Assembly (NCBI GenBank): GCA_013349325.1
Contig: DUZX01000009.1
Coordinates: forward strand, 40,723-104,722
Length of the DNA stretch: 64,000 nt
From: Desulfuromonadales bacterium
GTDB taxonomy: Bacteria; Desulfobacterota; Desulfuromonadia; Geobacterales; Pseudopelobacteraceae
Reading direction: 5' to 3'
Position numbers and translations under genes: made by a program. The notes beneath the pieces are model-generated. The model had not been told where the DNA came from, did not search any database, and saw only the letters and a program-made list of their open reading frames with translations. This document shows positions 39,382 to 47,087 of this stretch, piece after piece (positions within the stretch are counted from its first letter, which is position 1; each line of letters opens with the position of its first letter).

Positions 39382-41271
39382 TTGATACGATATATATTCC
39401 GCACTCTGTGCGCTTTTGTTCTGCTGGCATCACTCCTTGTTTCCACCACGTTTGCTGCGCCCGGCAAGGGTGTCGTACTGAATTTCAACGAGGTGGATAT
39501 CTCCACCATGGTGAAATTCATCAGCGACCTGACCGGTAAAAACTTCATCCTTGATGAACGCGTTAAAGGGAAGATTTCGGTCTATTCTCCCTCCAAACTC
39601 ACAAACGAAGAAGCCTACAACGTCTTCGTATCTGTGCTGGAGCTGAAGGGCTTTACGGTCGTTCAGAGCGGAAAAGTTGCCAAAATAGTCCCTTCCGGTA
39701 GCGCCCGGCAGTCCGGCTTCAAAATATTGCCGCAGGGAGACAGCCTGCCGATCAATGAGAGCTACGTCGCCCAGGTGACCAAGCTTGAAAATATCTCGGC
39801 CCAGGAGGCGCTGACGTTTCTGCAGCCGATGGTATCCAAGGATGGCCATATTTCGGCTTTTGGACCGGGCAACCTGATTCTGATGGTTGATTCCTCGATC
39901 AACGTTCGCAAGCTACAGGAGATTTTGCAAACCATCGATACCGAGCGGAGCCGAGAAGAACTTGAGATCATCTATCTGAAGAACAGCTCTGCTGAAAGTG
40001 CCGCCACAACCGTGCGCAGCTGGCTGACCGGATCTGATGGCAAACCGGCCGCGCAACCGGCCGCAGCCGGTGGCGGCAGCAGCGGGACCGTTGTTGCGGA
40101 TGTGCGACTGAACGCTCTGCTGCTGTTCGGCAACGATACTACGAAGAAAGCGGTTCGTGAACTGGTTGCCAAACTGGATGTCGCTCCGCCCGAAGCCAGC
40201 AGCAAGGTCAACGTCTATTATCTGGAAAACACCGATGCGACTGAAATGGCCAAGGTGCTCGACAGCGTGGTCAAAGGTATCAGCGCTCAGCTGCCTGGCC
40301 AGCCGGGTGCAGCTGCGGCATCACCTTTTGACAGTGGCAAGATCACCGTTACCGCTGACAAAGGTTCCAACTCGCTGGTGATCATGGCCTCCCCCAACGA
40401 CTACAGCAATCTGGCGCAGGTCATCAAAAAGCTTGATCGCCGCAGCAAGCAGGTTTTCGTCCAGGTACTGATCGCAGAAGTCTCTCTGGACAAGTCCCGC
40501 GAAGTCGGTCTGCAGGGGGGCGTCATCGGCGGCGGAGTACTCAATAATTATCTGACAGTCGCCGGCCTGTACGATCCGCTGGGGGCCTTGACATCTATCG
40601 GTACAACCCTGGCGGCGGGGGGCACGATGACCCCAACTGTTTCCGCCAGCCCCGCCAACGTGGCGGCGGTTCTCAAAGCGCTCGACAAAAATGGACTGGT
40701 CAACATCCTGTCTACGCCCAACATCCTGACATCAGACAACAAAGAAGCCGAAATCAACGTCGGCGAGAACGTTCCCTTTCAGGGATCAGCCACGCAGAGC
40801 ACGATCGGCACCACCACCTCGGTTGAACGAAAAGATATCGGCATCAATCTGAAGATAAAGCCGCAGATCAGCGAAGGCGATTACATCCGTATGGATATCA
40901 ACCAGGAGATATCGGCGGTTAAAAACGACAAGGGACAGGCTATCGACCTGGTGACAACCAAACGCTCGACCAAGACCAGCATCGTTGTCAAGGACAAGGA
41001 AACCGTTGTGATCGGCGGCCTGATTCAGGACACTGAAGACGAGAATATCCAGAAAGTGCCCTTTTTGGGCGATATTCCCGGACTGGGGTGGCTCTTCAAA
41101 ACCAAAAATAAGTCGCGTAAAAAGACCAACCTGATGATCCTCTTGACACCGCATATCGTGAAAGACGCCGCTGACCTGGCGGAAATGACCCGCATTCAGC
41201 GCAAGACGTTTGCTGATCCTGTCACCACGGTTGCACCGCTGGATGTTCAGAAAGCGATCTCCGCGCCATGA
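39382..41271 (+). CDS. gspD: type II secretion secretin
   Basis: VVLNFNEVDISTMVKFISDLTGKNFILDERVKGKISVYSP; secretin domain NVGENVPFQ...VVIGGLIQD...PFLGDIPGLGWLFK. Confidence 0.97.
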   Translation: MIRYIFRTLCAFVLLASLLVSTTFAAPGKGVVLNFNEVDISTMVKFISDLTGKNFILDERVKGKISVYSPSKLTNEEAYNVFVSVLELKGFTVVQSGKVAKIVPSGSARQSGFKILPQGDSLPINESYVAQVTKLENISAQEALTFLQPMVSKDGHISAFGPGNLILMVDSSINVRKLQEILQTIDTERSREELEIIYLKNSSAESAATTVRSWLTGSDGKPAAQPAAAGGGSSGTVVADVRLNALLLFGNDTTKKAVRELVAKLDVAPPEASSKVNVYYLENTDATEMAKVLDSVVKGISAQLPGQPGAAAASPFDSGKITVTADKGSNSLVIMASPNDYSNLAQVIKKLDRRSKQVFVQVLIAEVSLDKSREVGLQGGVIGGGVLNNYLTVAGLYDPLGALTSIGTTLAAGGTMTPTVSASPANVAAVLKALDKNGLVNILSTPNILTSDNKEAEINVGENVPFQGSATQSTIGTTTSVERKDIGINLKIKPQISEGDYIRMDINQEISAVKNDKGQAIDLVTTKRSTKTSIVVKDKETVVIGGLIQDTEDENIQKVPFLGDIPGLGWLFKTKNKSRKKTNLMILLTPHIVKDAADLAEMTRIQRKTFADPVTTVAPLDVQKAISAP

Positions 41272-42839
41272 GTGCCGTGCAAACCCCGCAGGAACTGGAA
41301 GCGCTGGCGCAGAAACTGGGTATCGCCTGCCGGGAACAGCTCGGTGCCGATGAAGTCGCAACCGGTCTGCTGCAGCATGTCCCGCTGACCTTTGCCCGCA
41401 GCAATCTGATTCTGCCGCTTTTCGAGCAGGAGGGTGTCATCACGGTCGCGATTAGCAGCGCTTCCGGACTGCTGCTGCTGGATGAACTGCGACTGGTGTT
41501 TGACAAACCGCTGCAGGCGCTTCTGCTGCCGACCGCCACACTGAGCGACCTGATCAACCATGTCTACGCCGGTGTTTCCGGCACGGCCCGCGAGGTACTG
41601 CAAGAGCTGCAGGGGGAAGACCTCTCCACCGTCGCCACCGAGTTCAACGATCCCAAGGATCTGCTGGACCTCTCCGATGAAGCTCCCGTTATCCGCCTGT
41701 TGAATTCAATCCTCTCCGAAGCGGTCAAAGAGCGCGTCAGCGACGTGCACATCGAGCCGTACGAACGCGATCTGCTGGTGCGCTTCCGCATAGACGGCAT
41801 CCTCTACGAAAAGCTCTCTCCCCCCAAAATCATTCAGGAAGCGCTGGTCTCGCGCGTCAAGATCATGGCCGGCCTCAACATCGCCGAAAAACGTCTGCCG
41901 CAGGATGGCCGCATTCGCGTGCTGGTAGCCGGGCGCGATGTTGATATCCGTGTATCGATCATCCCGACCTATTACGGCGAGCGGGCCGTACTGCGTCTTC
42001 TGGACAAGAAGAAAGGGATTTTATCGCTGGCCGATATAGGATTGGGAGAGCAGGGAGTGCGAGTCATGGAGCGCATGCTGAATCGCACCAGCGGCATCGT
42101 GCTGGTGACCGGACCGACCGGCAGCGGCAAATCGACCACCCTGTACGCCGCCCTGAATCGGGTTAATTCCAGCGAAAAGAACATTATCACCATCGAAGAC
42201 CCAATCGAGTACCAGATCCGGGGCATCGGGCAGATTCAGGTCAACTCCAAGATCGATATGACCTTTGCCAGCGGCTTGCGTTCAATCCTGCGCCAGGATC
42301 CGGACATCATCATGGTGGGGGAAATCCGCGACGCCGAAACGGCGGAAATTGCCATCCAGGCTAGTCTGACCGGGCATCTGGTGCTCTCGACGTTGCATAC
42401 CAACGATGCCGCCACTGCGGTTACACGACTTGTCGATATGGGCATTGAGCCATTTATGATCGCTTCATCCCTTTCTGCCGTGGTGGCCCAGCGTCTGGTA
42501 CGCGTGATCTGTCCGCACTGCCGCGAAGAGTATCGCCCGGTCGAGCAGTACGCCGGGATTACAGTGCCGGAGAAGCTCTATCGCGGACGCGGCTGTGACG
42601 CCTGTTTCGGCTTGGGAACGCTGGGGCGAACGGCCATCTATGAGATTATGCCGGTTGATCAGGAGCTCTGCTCGATGATCATCCGTCGCAGTCATGCCGG
42701 CGAAATCAAGGAATACGCCGTGGCACACGGCATGCGCACCCTGCGCGATGACGGCCTGCTGCGAGCCGCCGCCGGAATTACCACTATCGAAGAGGTACTG
42801 CGGGTGACTCAGGAAGATTATGCCGACGTACCGCTATAA
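41268..42839 (+). CDS. gspE: type II secretion ATPase
   Basis: VTGPTGSGKSTTLYAAL, HLVLSTLHTNDA, CPHC...CDAC zinc motif. Confidence 0.97.
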   Translation: MSAVQTPQELEALAQKLGIACREQLGADEVATGLLQHVPLTFARSNLILPLFEQEGVITVAISSASGLLLLDELRLVFDKPLQALLLPTATLSDLINHVYAGVSGTAREVLQELQGEDLSTVATEFNDPKDLLDLSDEAPVIRLLNSILSEAVKERVSDVHIEPYERDLLVRFRIDGILYEKLSPPKIIQEALVSRVKIMAGLNIAEKRLPQDGRIRVLVAGRDVDIRVSIIPTYYGERAVLRLLDKKKGILSLADIGLGEQGVRVMERMLNRTSGIVLVTGPTGSGKSTTLYAALNRVNSSEKNIITIEDPIEYQIRGIGQIQVNSKIDMTFASGLRSILRQDPDIIMVGEIRDAETAEIAIQASLTGHLVLSTLHTNDAATAVTRLVDMGIEPFMIASSLSAVVAQRLVRVICPHCREEYRPVEQYAGITVPEKLYRGRGCDACFGLGTLGRTAIYEIMPVDQELCSMIIRRSHAGEIKEYAVAHGMRTLRDDGLLRAAAGITTIEEVLRVTQEDYADVPL

Positions 42840-44031
42840 AGCCTACAGCAGCAGCGGTGCATCCGTCAGTGGCTCGCTCGAAGCTGAATCCGAGCGAATG
42901 GCCATGCAGCAGTTGAAGGGCAAAGGACTCCTGCCGCGTGAGCTGCTCGAATCCGGTGGTATTGATCAGGGTTCCTCTTCATTCTCGTTCCGTCGCGGCG
43001 TTTCAGCCGAAGATCTCTCTCTTTTTACCCGCCGCCTGGCGACACTGGTGGCTTCATCGGTACCGCTTTTCGAAGCGATGGGGTCGCTCTGCGAACAGGA
43101 AGAAAACGGTCCGCTCAGGCAGGCGCTGGTGCGGGTCAAGGAAAGAATCGCCGAAGGAATGTCGCTCTCGCGGGCTTTAGCCGGTGAACCGAAGATTTTC
43201 GGCGAAAGCTACGTCAGCATGGTGGCGGCCGGTGAAGCGGGAGGCGCACTGGATGCCGTCCTGGAGCGGCTGGCAGATTTTCTGGAGGAGCAGGAACAGG
43301 TCCGCAGCAAGGTAACCTCGGCGCTCTCGTATCCGATCCTGATGGTGCTGGTAGGTGGTGGCGTGATGGTTTTCCTGCTGACGGTCGTCATTCCCCGCAT
43401 CGTATCGATCTTTGAAGACAGCAAGGCCGCCTTGCCGTTTATCACCATCGCCTTGATCAAGGTCAGCCATTTTCTGCGCGGGTGGTGGTGGCTGCTGGCA
43501 GCCCTGATGATCGCCACCGTTCCGCTCTATAAAAAAGCCATGCTGCGCGACGATCTGCGTCTGAAGCGCGACGAATTGCTGCTGAAACTGCCGCTGGCCG
43601 GCGGCATGCTGCAACGCCTGATTCTCTCCCGTTTTGCGCGCGTACTGGGTCTTCTTCTGGCCAGCGGCGTGCCGATCATGCGCGCCCTGGATATTACCGG
43701 CGAGGTCGTTGTCAACCGTGTTTATCGCGCCTATCTGCGTGGTGTCATGGAAGAGGTTGCCCAGGGTGGCAGCCTGTCCGGAAGCCTGAAAAAAAGCCCG
43801 CTCTTTCCGCCGCTCCTGGTTCATCTGGCCGGAGTAGGTGAAAAAGGGGGCAACCTGGATCAGATGCTGGTCAAAGCCGGCGTGACCTATGAGCGCGAAT
43901 TCAGTGCCCGCCTGACCCGCCTGATGGGACTCATGGAACCACTGTTGGTGCTGGCGATGGGGCTGGCGGTCGGGATTGTCGTACTGGCCGTGCTGTTGCC
44001 GATCTTCGAGTTGAATCAGTTGATTAAATGA
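42820..44031 (+). CDS. gspF: type II secretion inner membrane platform protein
   Basis: Duplicated T2SSF domain, e.g. FTRRLATLVASSVPLFEAMGSL and FARVLGLLLASGVPIMRALDI. Confidence 0.96.
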   Translation: MPTYRYKAYSSSGASVSGSLEAESERMAMQQLKGKGLLPRELLESGGIDQGSSSFSFRRGVSAEDLSLFTRRLATLVASSVPLFEAMGSLCEQEENGPLRQALVRVKERIAEGMSLSRALAGEPKIFGESYVSMVAAGEAGGALDAVLERLADFLEEQEQVRSKVTSALSYPILMVLVGGGVMVFLLTVVIPRIVSIFEDSKAALPFITIALIKVSHFLRGWWWLLAALMIATVPLYKKAMLRDDLRLKRDELLLKLPLAGGMLQRLILSRFARVLGLLLASGVPIMRALDITGEVVVNRVYRAYLRGVMEEVAQGGSLSGSLKKSPLFPPLLVHLAGVGEKGGNLDQMLVKAGVTYEREFSARLTRLMGLMEPLLVLAMGLAVGIVVLAVLLPIFELNQLIK

Positions 44032-44133
44032 TGTGCCTCGTACAGAGGATTCTGTGAACGGTAAACACGAATGTTATCCTGACAAAGCGAGTGAGGTGTG
44101 CGACGCAGACCGTATTAATATTTTGCTCCTCAT

Positions 44134-44412
44134 TCATGAAGAATGGCCGATTAACACTTTGTGAATCGTTACAAATATATCTGGCGCATTGTCCCAACGG
44201 GAGAGGAGTGAACCTGATTTGTCCTGCCAGTGATAGGAATATTTCCGTTTACCATCGATGAAGAGGTAATCTTTAATAAAAAGAACCGAACCGTCAATGA
44301 ATCCGACCTTTGCCGAAAATGACATGGCAGAACCATAACGACGGTATTCCGTAACAGTAAAATCGGTCACTATGTCGGAAAACTGGCGGACGCTGTTATA
44401 AAACATTGCCAA
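44134..44412 (-). CDS. TumE-like (DUF6516) putative toxin
   Basis: FSAKVGFIDGSVLFIKDYLFIDGKRKYSYHWQDKSGSLLSRWDNAPD; overlaps upstream partner by 17 nt. Confidence 0.6.
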   Translation of the reverse strand: MAMFYNSVRQFSDIVTDFTVTEYRRYGSAMSFSAKVGFIDGSVLFIKDYLFIDGKRKYSYHWQDKSGSLLSRWDNAPDIFVTIHKVLIGHSS

Positions 44413-44704
44413 GATCTTTCAAGCGGTTTTGCCAGTAATCCTTCCCTTCCTGGGCAAATCGCCACGCCATGAGGTCGTCATATTTCTGGAAATTTTCTTC
44501 AGACTCCTCAAAATCATTAGCGGCCGCTTTGTACTCTTTTCCATATTTACTCTCAAAATTTGCAACTTCATCGGAGAAATCGGATATGCGTGCAAGTATC
44601 TTGGTTGCTAGAACATCCTCAATCAAGCTCTTAACACCTCCAAAATCAAGCTCTTTAGCCATTTGCTCAAGGTTTTCGCTATAGGTGTATGCCAGTGTGG
44701 CCAT
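44396..44704 (-). CDS. putative antitoxin partner of TumE-like protein
   Basis: Small ORF (102 aa) overlapping start of TumE-like gene; MAWRFAQEGKDYWQNRL. Confidence 0.45.
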   Translation of the reverse strand: MATLAYTYSENLEQMAKELDFGGVKSLIEDVLATKILARISDFSDEVANFESKYGKEYKAAANDFEESEENFQKYDDLMAWRFAQEGKDYWQNRLKDLGNVL

Positions 44705-44965
44705 AATTCCCCCTTTTTTTAACTTCAGTCAATCTTACTCAGGAGACTCTAACCAGAATAAGTAGTTATGTAAATGTGTTCAATAATCCGGTACTGTTTT
44801 CTGCGTTCAACGTATTATCCTAAAAACGGCACTTCATGAACCACAGAGCAACTGAGAAACAGCGAAATCAGGCCGTTACATCAACAACTGACATAACCAA
44901 AATGGTGAGTGATTTCTTGTCGTTTTATTCTGATTATAACTTTTATCAAGGGAAAAATTACAACA

Positions 44966-44998
44966 AGACCTCCGAGGTTTCTAAAACCTCGGAGGTCT
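44966..44998. repeat. 33-nt palindrome, dispersed family copy 2
   Basis: AGACCTCCGAGGTTTCTAAAACCTCGGAGGTCT. Confidence 0.9.
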
Positions 44999-45022
44999 GA
45001 ATGCGTTTATACAGGAATATTA

Positions 45023-45379
45023 CTATTTACCAACCAGCTTCAATAACAAGCCTGCAATAAGGACCGTCTGTAAAAAACCAGCCCCGATGATCCAGCGCAC
45101 CAGTTCAGCTTTTGTTTCAGCAAGATCACGCTTTGAATCGGCACGCAGCAACTCAATCTTGTACTCCAATTCTTTAAAGTCCTGACGAGTAACTGCCCCG
45201 GTTTGTTCTTCGCGCTCGCGCAGAGCTTCAGTAACAACCTCCACTTGTGCAGCCGCCTGCAGATCATCAAAACCGGCATCTCTGAGGCGCTTGTGTAACC
45301 GATATGTATCAATAGCGAGCGTACTCATAACCCCAACCTTTGCATCTCCGGATTTTCTAAAACTTGGAAGCTTGAACAC
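45023..45379 (-). CDS. DUF1640-like coiled-coil protein with C-terminal TM (copy A)
   Basis: DTYRLHKRLRDAGFDDLQAAAQVEVVTEAL...KAELVRWIIGAGFLQTVLIAGLLLKLVGK. Confidence 0.7.
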   Translation of the reverse strand: MFKLPSFRKSGDAKVGVMSTLAIDTYRLHKRLRDAGFDDLQAAAQVEVVTEALREREEQTGAVTRQDFKELEYKIELLRADSKRDLAETKAELVRWIIGAGFLQTVLIAGLLLKLVGK

Positions 45380-45414
45380 GTAAAACCGGAATGTTACTTT
45401 TTACCTACGCGTTG

Positions 45415-45549
45415 TTAAAAAAACTGTTTCACAAAATCAGAAACTGCTATCGCGATCAGTACACCCGTCATCAACTTAATGCCACGTAATTCGGCTTTTA
45501 TCGGAGCAGATTCCTTTTCTAATTTCATATCAAAAGTAAGAGTAGCCAT
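45415..45549 (-). CDS. 44-aa small protein, possible truncated DUF1640-like paralog
   Basis: Hand-translated MATLTFDMKLEKESAPIKAELRGIKLMTGVLIAIAVSDFVKQFF; in-frame QRVGKK* follows the stop. Confidence 0.4.
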   Translation of the reverse strand: MATLTFDMKLEKESAPIKAELRGIKLMTGVLIAIAVSDFVKQFF

Positions 45550-45562
45550 GAAATGACGGTCG

Positions 45563-45832
45563 CTATTTACCAATCAGTTTCAATAACAAGCCTGCAATAA
45601 GGGCTGTCTGCAAAAAGCCGGCACCAATAATCCAGCGAATAAGTTCAGCTTTGTTTTCAGACATGCGGGCTTCAAATTTAAGTTCACGCTCTCTGATATC
45701 GGCTCTGGTGGCAACTTCTGCTTCACCATGCGCTTCCCGGAAAGCCTCTGTGATAGCAACTGACTGAGTATCAGAAAGCCCTGAATCCTTCAGACGGGTG
45801 ACAAACTTCAACGTATCAAATGTAATTGTTGA
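45563..45832 (-). CDS. DUF1640-like coiled-coil protein with C-terminal TM (copy B)
   Basis: ITFDTLKFVTRLKDSGLSDTQSVAITEAFREA...KAELIRWIIGAGFLQTALIAGLLLKLIGK; start MSTITFDT. Confidence 0.7.
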   Translation of the reverse strand, partial: STITFDTLKFVTRLKDSGLSDTQSVAITEAFREAHGEAEVATRADIRERELKFEARMSENKAELIRWIIGAGFLQTALIAGLLLKLIGK

Positions 45833-45905
45833 CATGACGCACCTCACTTCGGGTCAAACCATAACAATCAGCAGCTACAATGTCAAATGGAACGTCGCAA
45901 CCACG

Positions 45906-46253
45906 CTACTCCTCAACCTGACTCGCTCTGCGCACTCTGCGCTTGCTTTGTGTCGGTGTAGAAGTACTGACGGGGTTAGTGTTTGGTGGCATTGATACCG
46001 TCGCGGATGGCTGCGGGAGTGCCGGTTGAACGGAAGTCGCCTCTGCTGTTTTTGGTGGTTCCTGACTACTCGAGAGCGCTGAGCGTGTGTCAGAGGGTTC
46101 CGGGTAGAGCGGTTTGGCTTTACTGCGATACCGTTCCGGGATGTCTTGTACTCGATTGGTAAAGTGTTTTGTCCCTCGGAAATCAACCCAAGTGAACACC
46201 GTTGCCGAAGCGGTTGCTGCATAAAATATCAAAAACACGATCACGTATTTCAA
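45906..46253 (-). CDS. DUF4124-like exported protein
   Basis: Signal peptide then VFTWVDFRGTKHFTNRVQDIPERYRSKAKPL. Confidence 0.65.
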   Translation of the reverse strand: MKYVIVFLIFYAATASATVFTWVDFRGTKHFTNRVQDIPERYRSKAKPLYPEPSDTRSALSSSQEPPKTAEATSVQPALPQPSATVSMPPNTNPVSTSTPTQSKRRVRRASQVEE

Positions 46254-46286
46254 AGTATGAAGACCTCAAAACGGCCGATTTCAGAA

Positions 46287-46916
46287 TCAGTAGTACGATA
46301 CCACCTCATAATCCTTGTCTGCCATTTTCTCAAAATCTTTGCTGTCAAAAATAAACTCTCGCAGCGTGACACCATTCACCACATGCTTGATCTGCTTCAA
46401 CTTGACTACCATATCCTTAACTGATTTCCCACTTTTATCGGCTGGTGCTTCGTCTTTATTACTATAACTAATTTTTATGGAATGAATATTTACAGCACTC
46501 TCAGACTTTTTTTCCTGCTCACTTTTTATAATCTCCAGTTGTGCAGACGCTGGCAGTATTTTGGTCATTTTCTTCAGATAAAAATCAATGCTGCCTGACA
46601 TTCTCAGAGCATGCTCCGTCGCAGTCCGCTCTTGAGAGGTTTGTTTGTACTTGGCAGTATTTGTCAGCTTCTCTCTACTCTCTTCAACCCTTTCAGCTGT
46701 CAGATTTGATACTTCGTACATCAGCTTTTTATCGTTATTTTGTACGCAGCCCAAAAAAGCAAGCGCGAGCTCGCCGTCATTCATTTGTCCTGGTGCTTTC
46801 TGTACCTGTGCCGCCTTTGCTGCTACTGCAGCAGGCGGGGTATTTCCCTTCTTGTTGCATCCTGAAACAGCTCCTGCCATTGCAAATACGGACAGCACAA
46901 CTATAACTCGTTTCAT
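46287..46916 (-). CDS. putative lipoprotein of unknown function
   Basis: MKRVIVVLSVFAMAGAVSGCNKKG lipobox. Confidence 0.55.
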   Translation of the reverse strand: MKRVIVVLSVFAMAGAVSGCNKKGNTPPAAVAAKAAQVQKAPGQMNDGELALAFLGCVQNNDKKLMYEVSNLTAERVEESREKLTNTAKYKQTSQERTATEHALRMSGSIDFYLKKMTKILPASAQLEIIKSEQEKKSESAVNIHSIKISYSNKDEAPADKSGKSVKDMVVKLKQIKHVVNGVTLREFIFDSKDFEKMADKDYEVVSYY

Positions 46917-46966
46917 CAAAGCTCCTTTAAAATCATGATCGCAAAACAGCATCATCGATTACGTAA

Positions 46967-47008
46967 AAACAAGGCTCCGTAACAAACTGCTGTCACAAAG
47001 CCTTGTTT
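46967..47008 (-). terminator. probable terminator of decaheme cytochrome gene
   Basis: AAACAAGGCT...AGCCTTGTTT inverted repeat; minus strand ends GCCTTGTTTTTACG. Confidence 0.6.
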
Positions 47009-47015
47009 AATGTTT

Positions 47016-47041
47016 CCGGGGTACGGTTGCCCGTACCCCGG
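47016..47041. repeat. perfect 11-bp-stem hairpin
   Basis: CCGGGGTACGG-TTGC-CCGTACCCCGG. Confidence 0.8.
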
Positions 47042-47087
47042 AGAGACAACTTTTTTCTTAACTTCTAAGCTACACTGCCATTTGTTC

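Noticed and set aside
38546-39433. 295-aa antisense ORF over gspC, and other long shadow ORFs (5813-6373, 18131-18913, 19684-20460, 43177-43824)
   Set aside because: Antisense to well-supported genes, low-complexity or unrecognisable translations; explained by codon bias in GC-rich genes.
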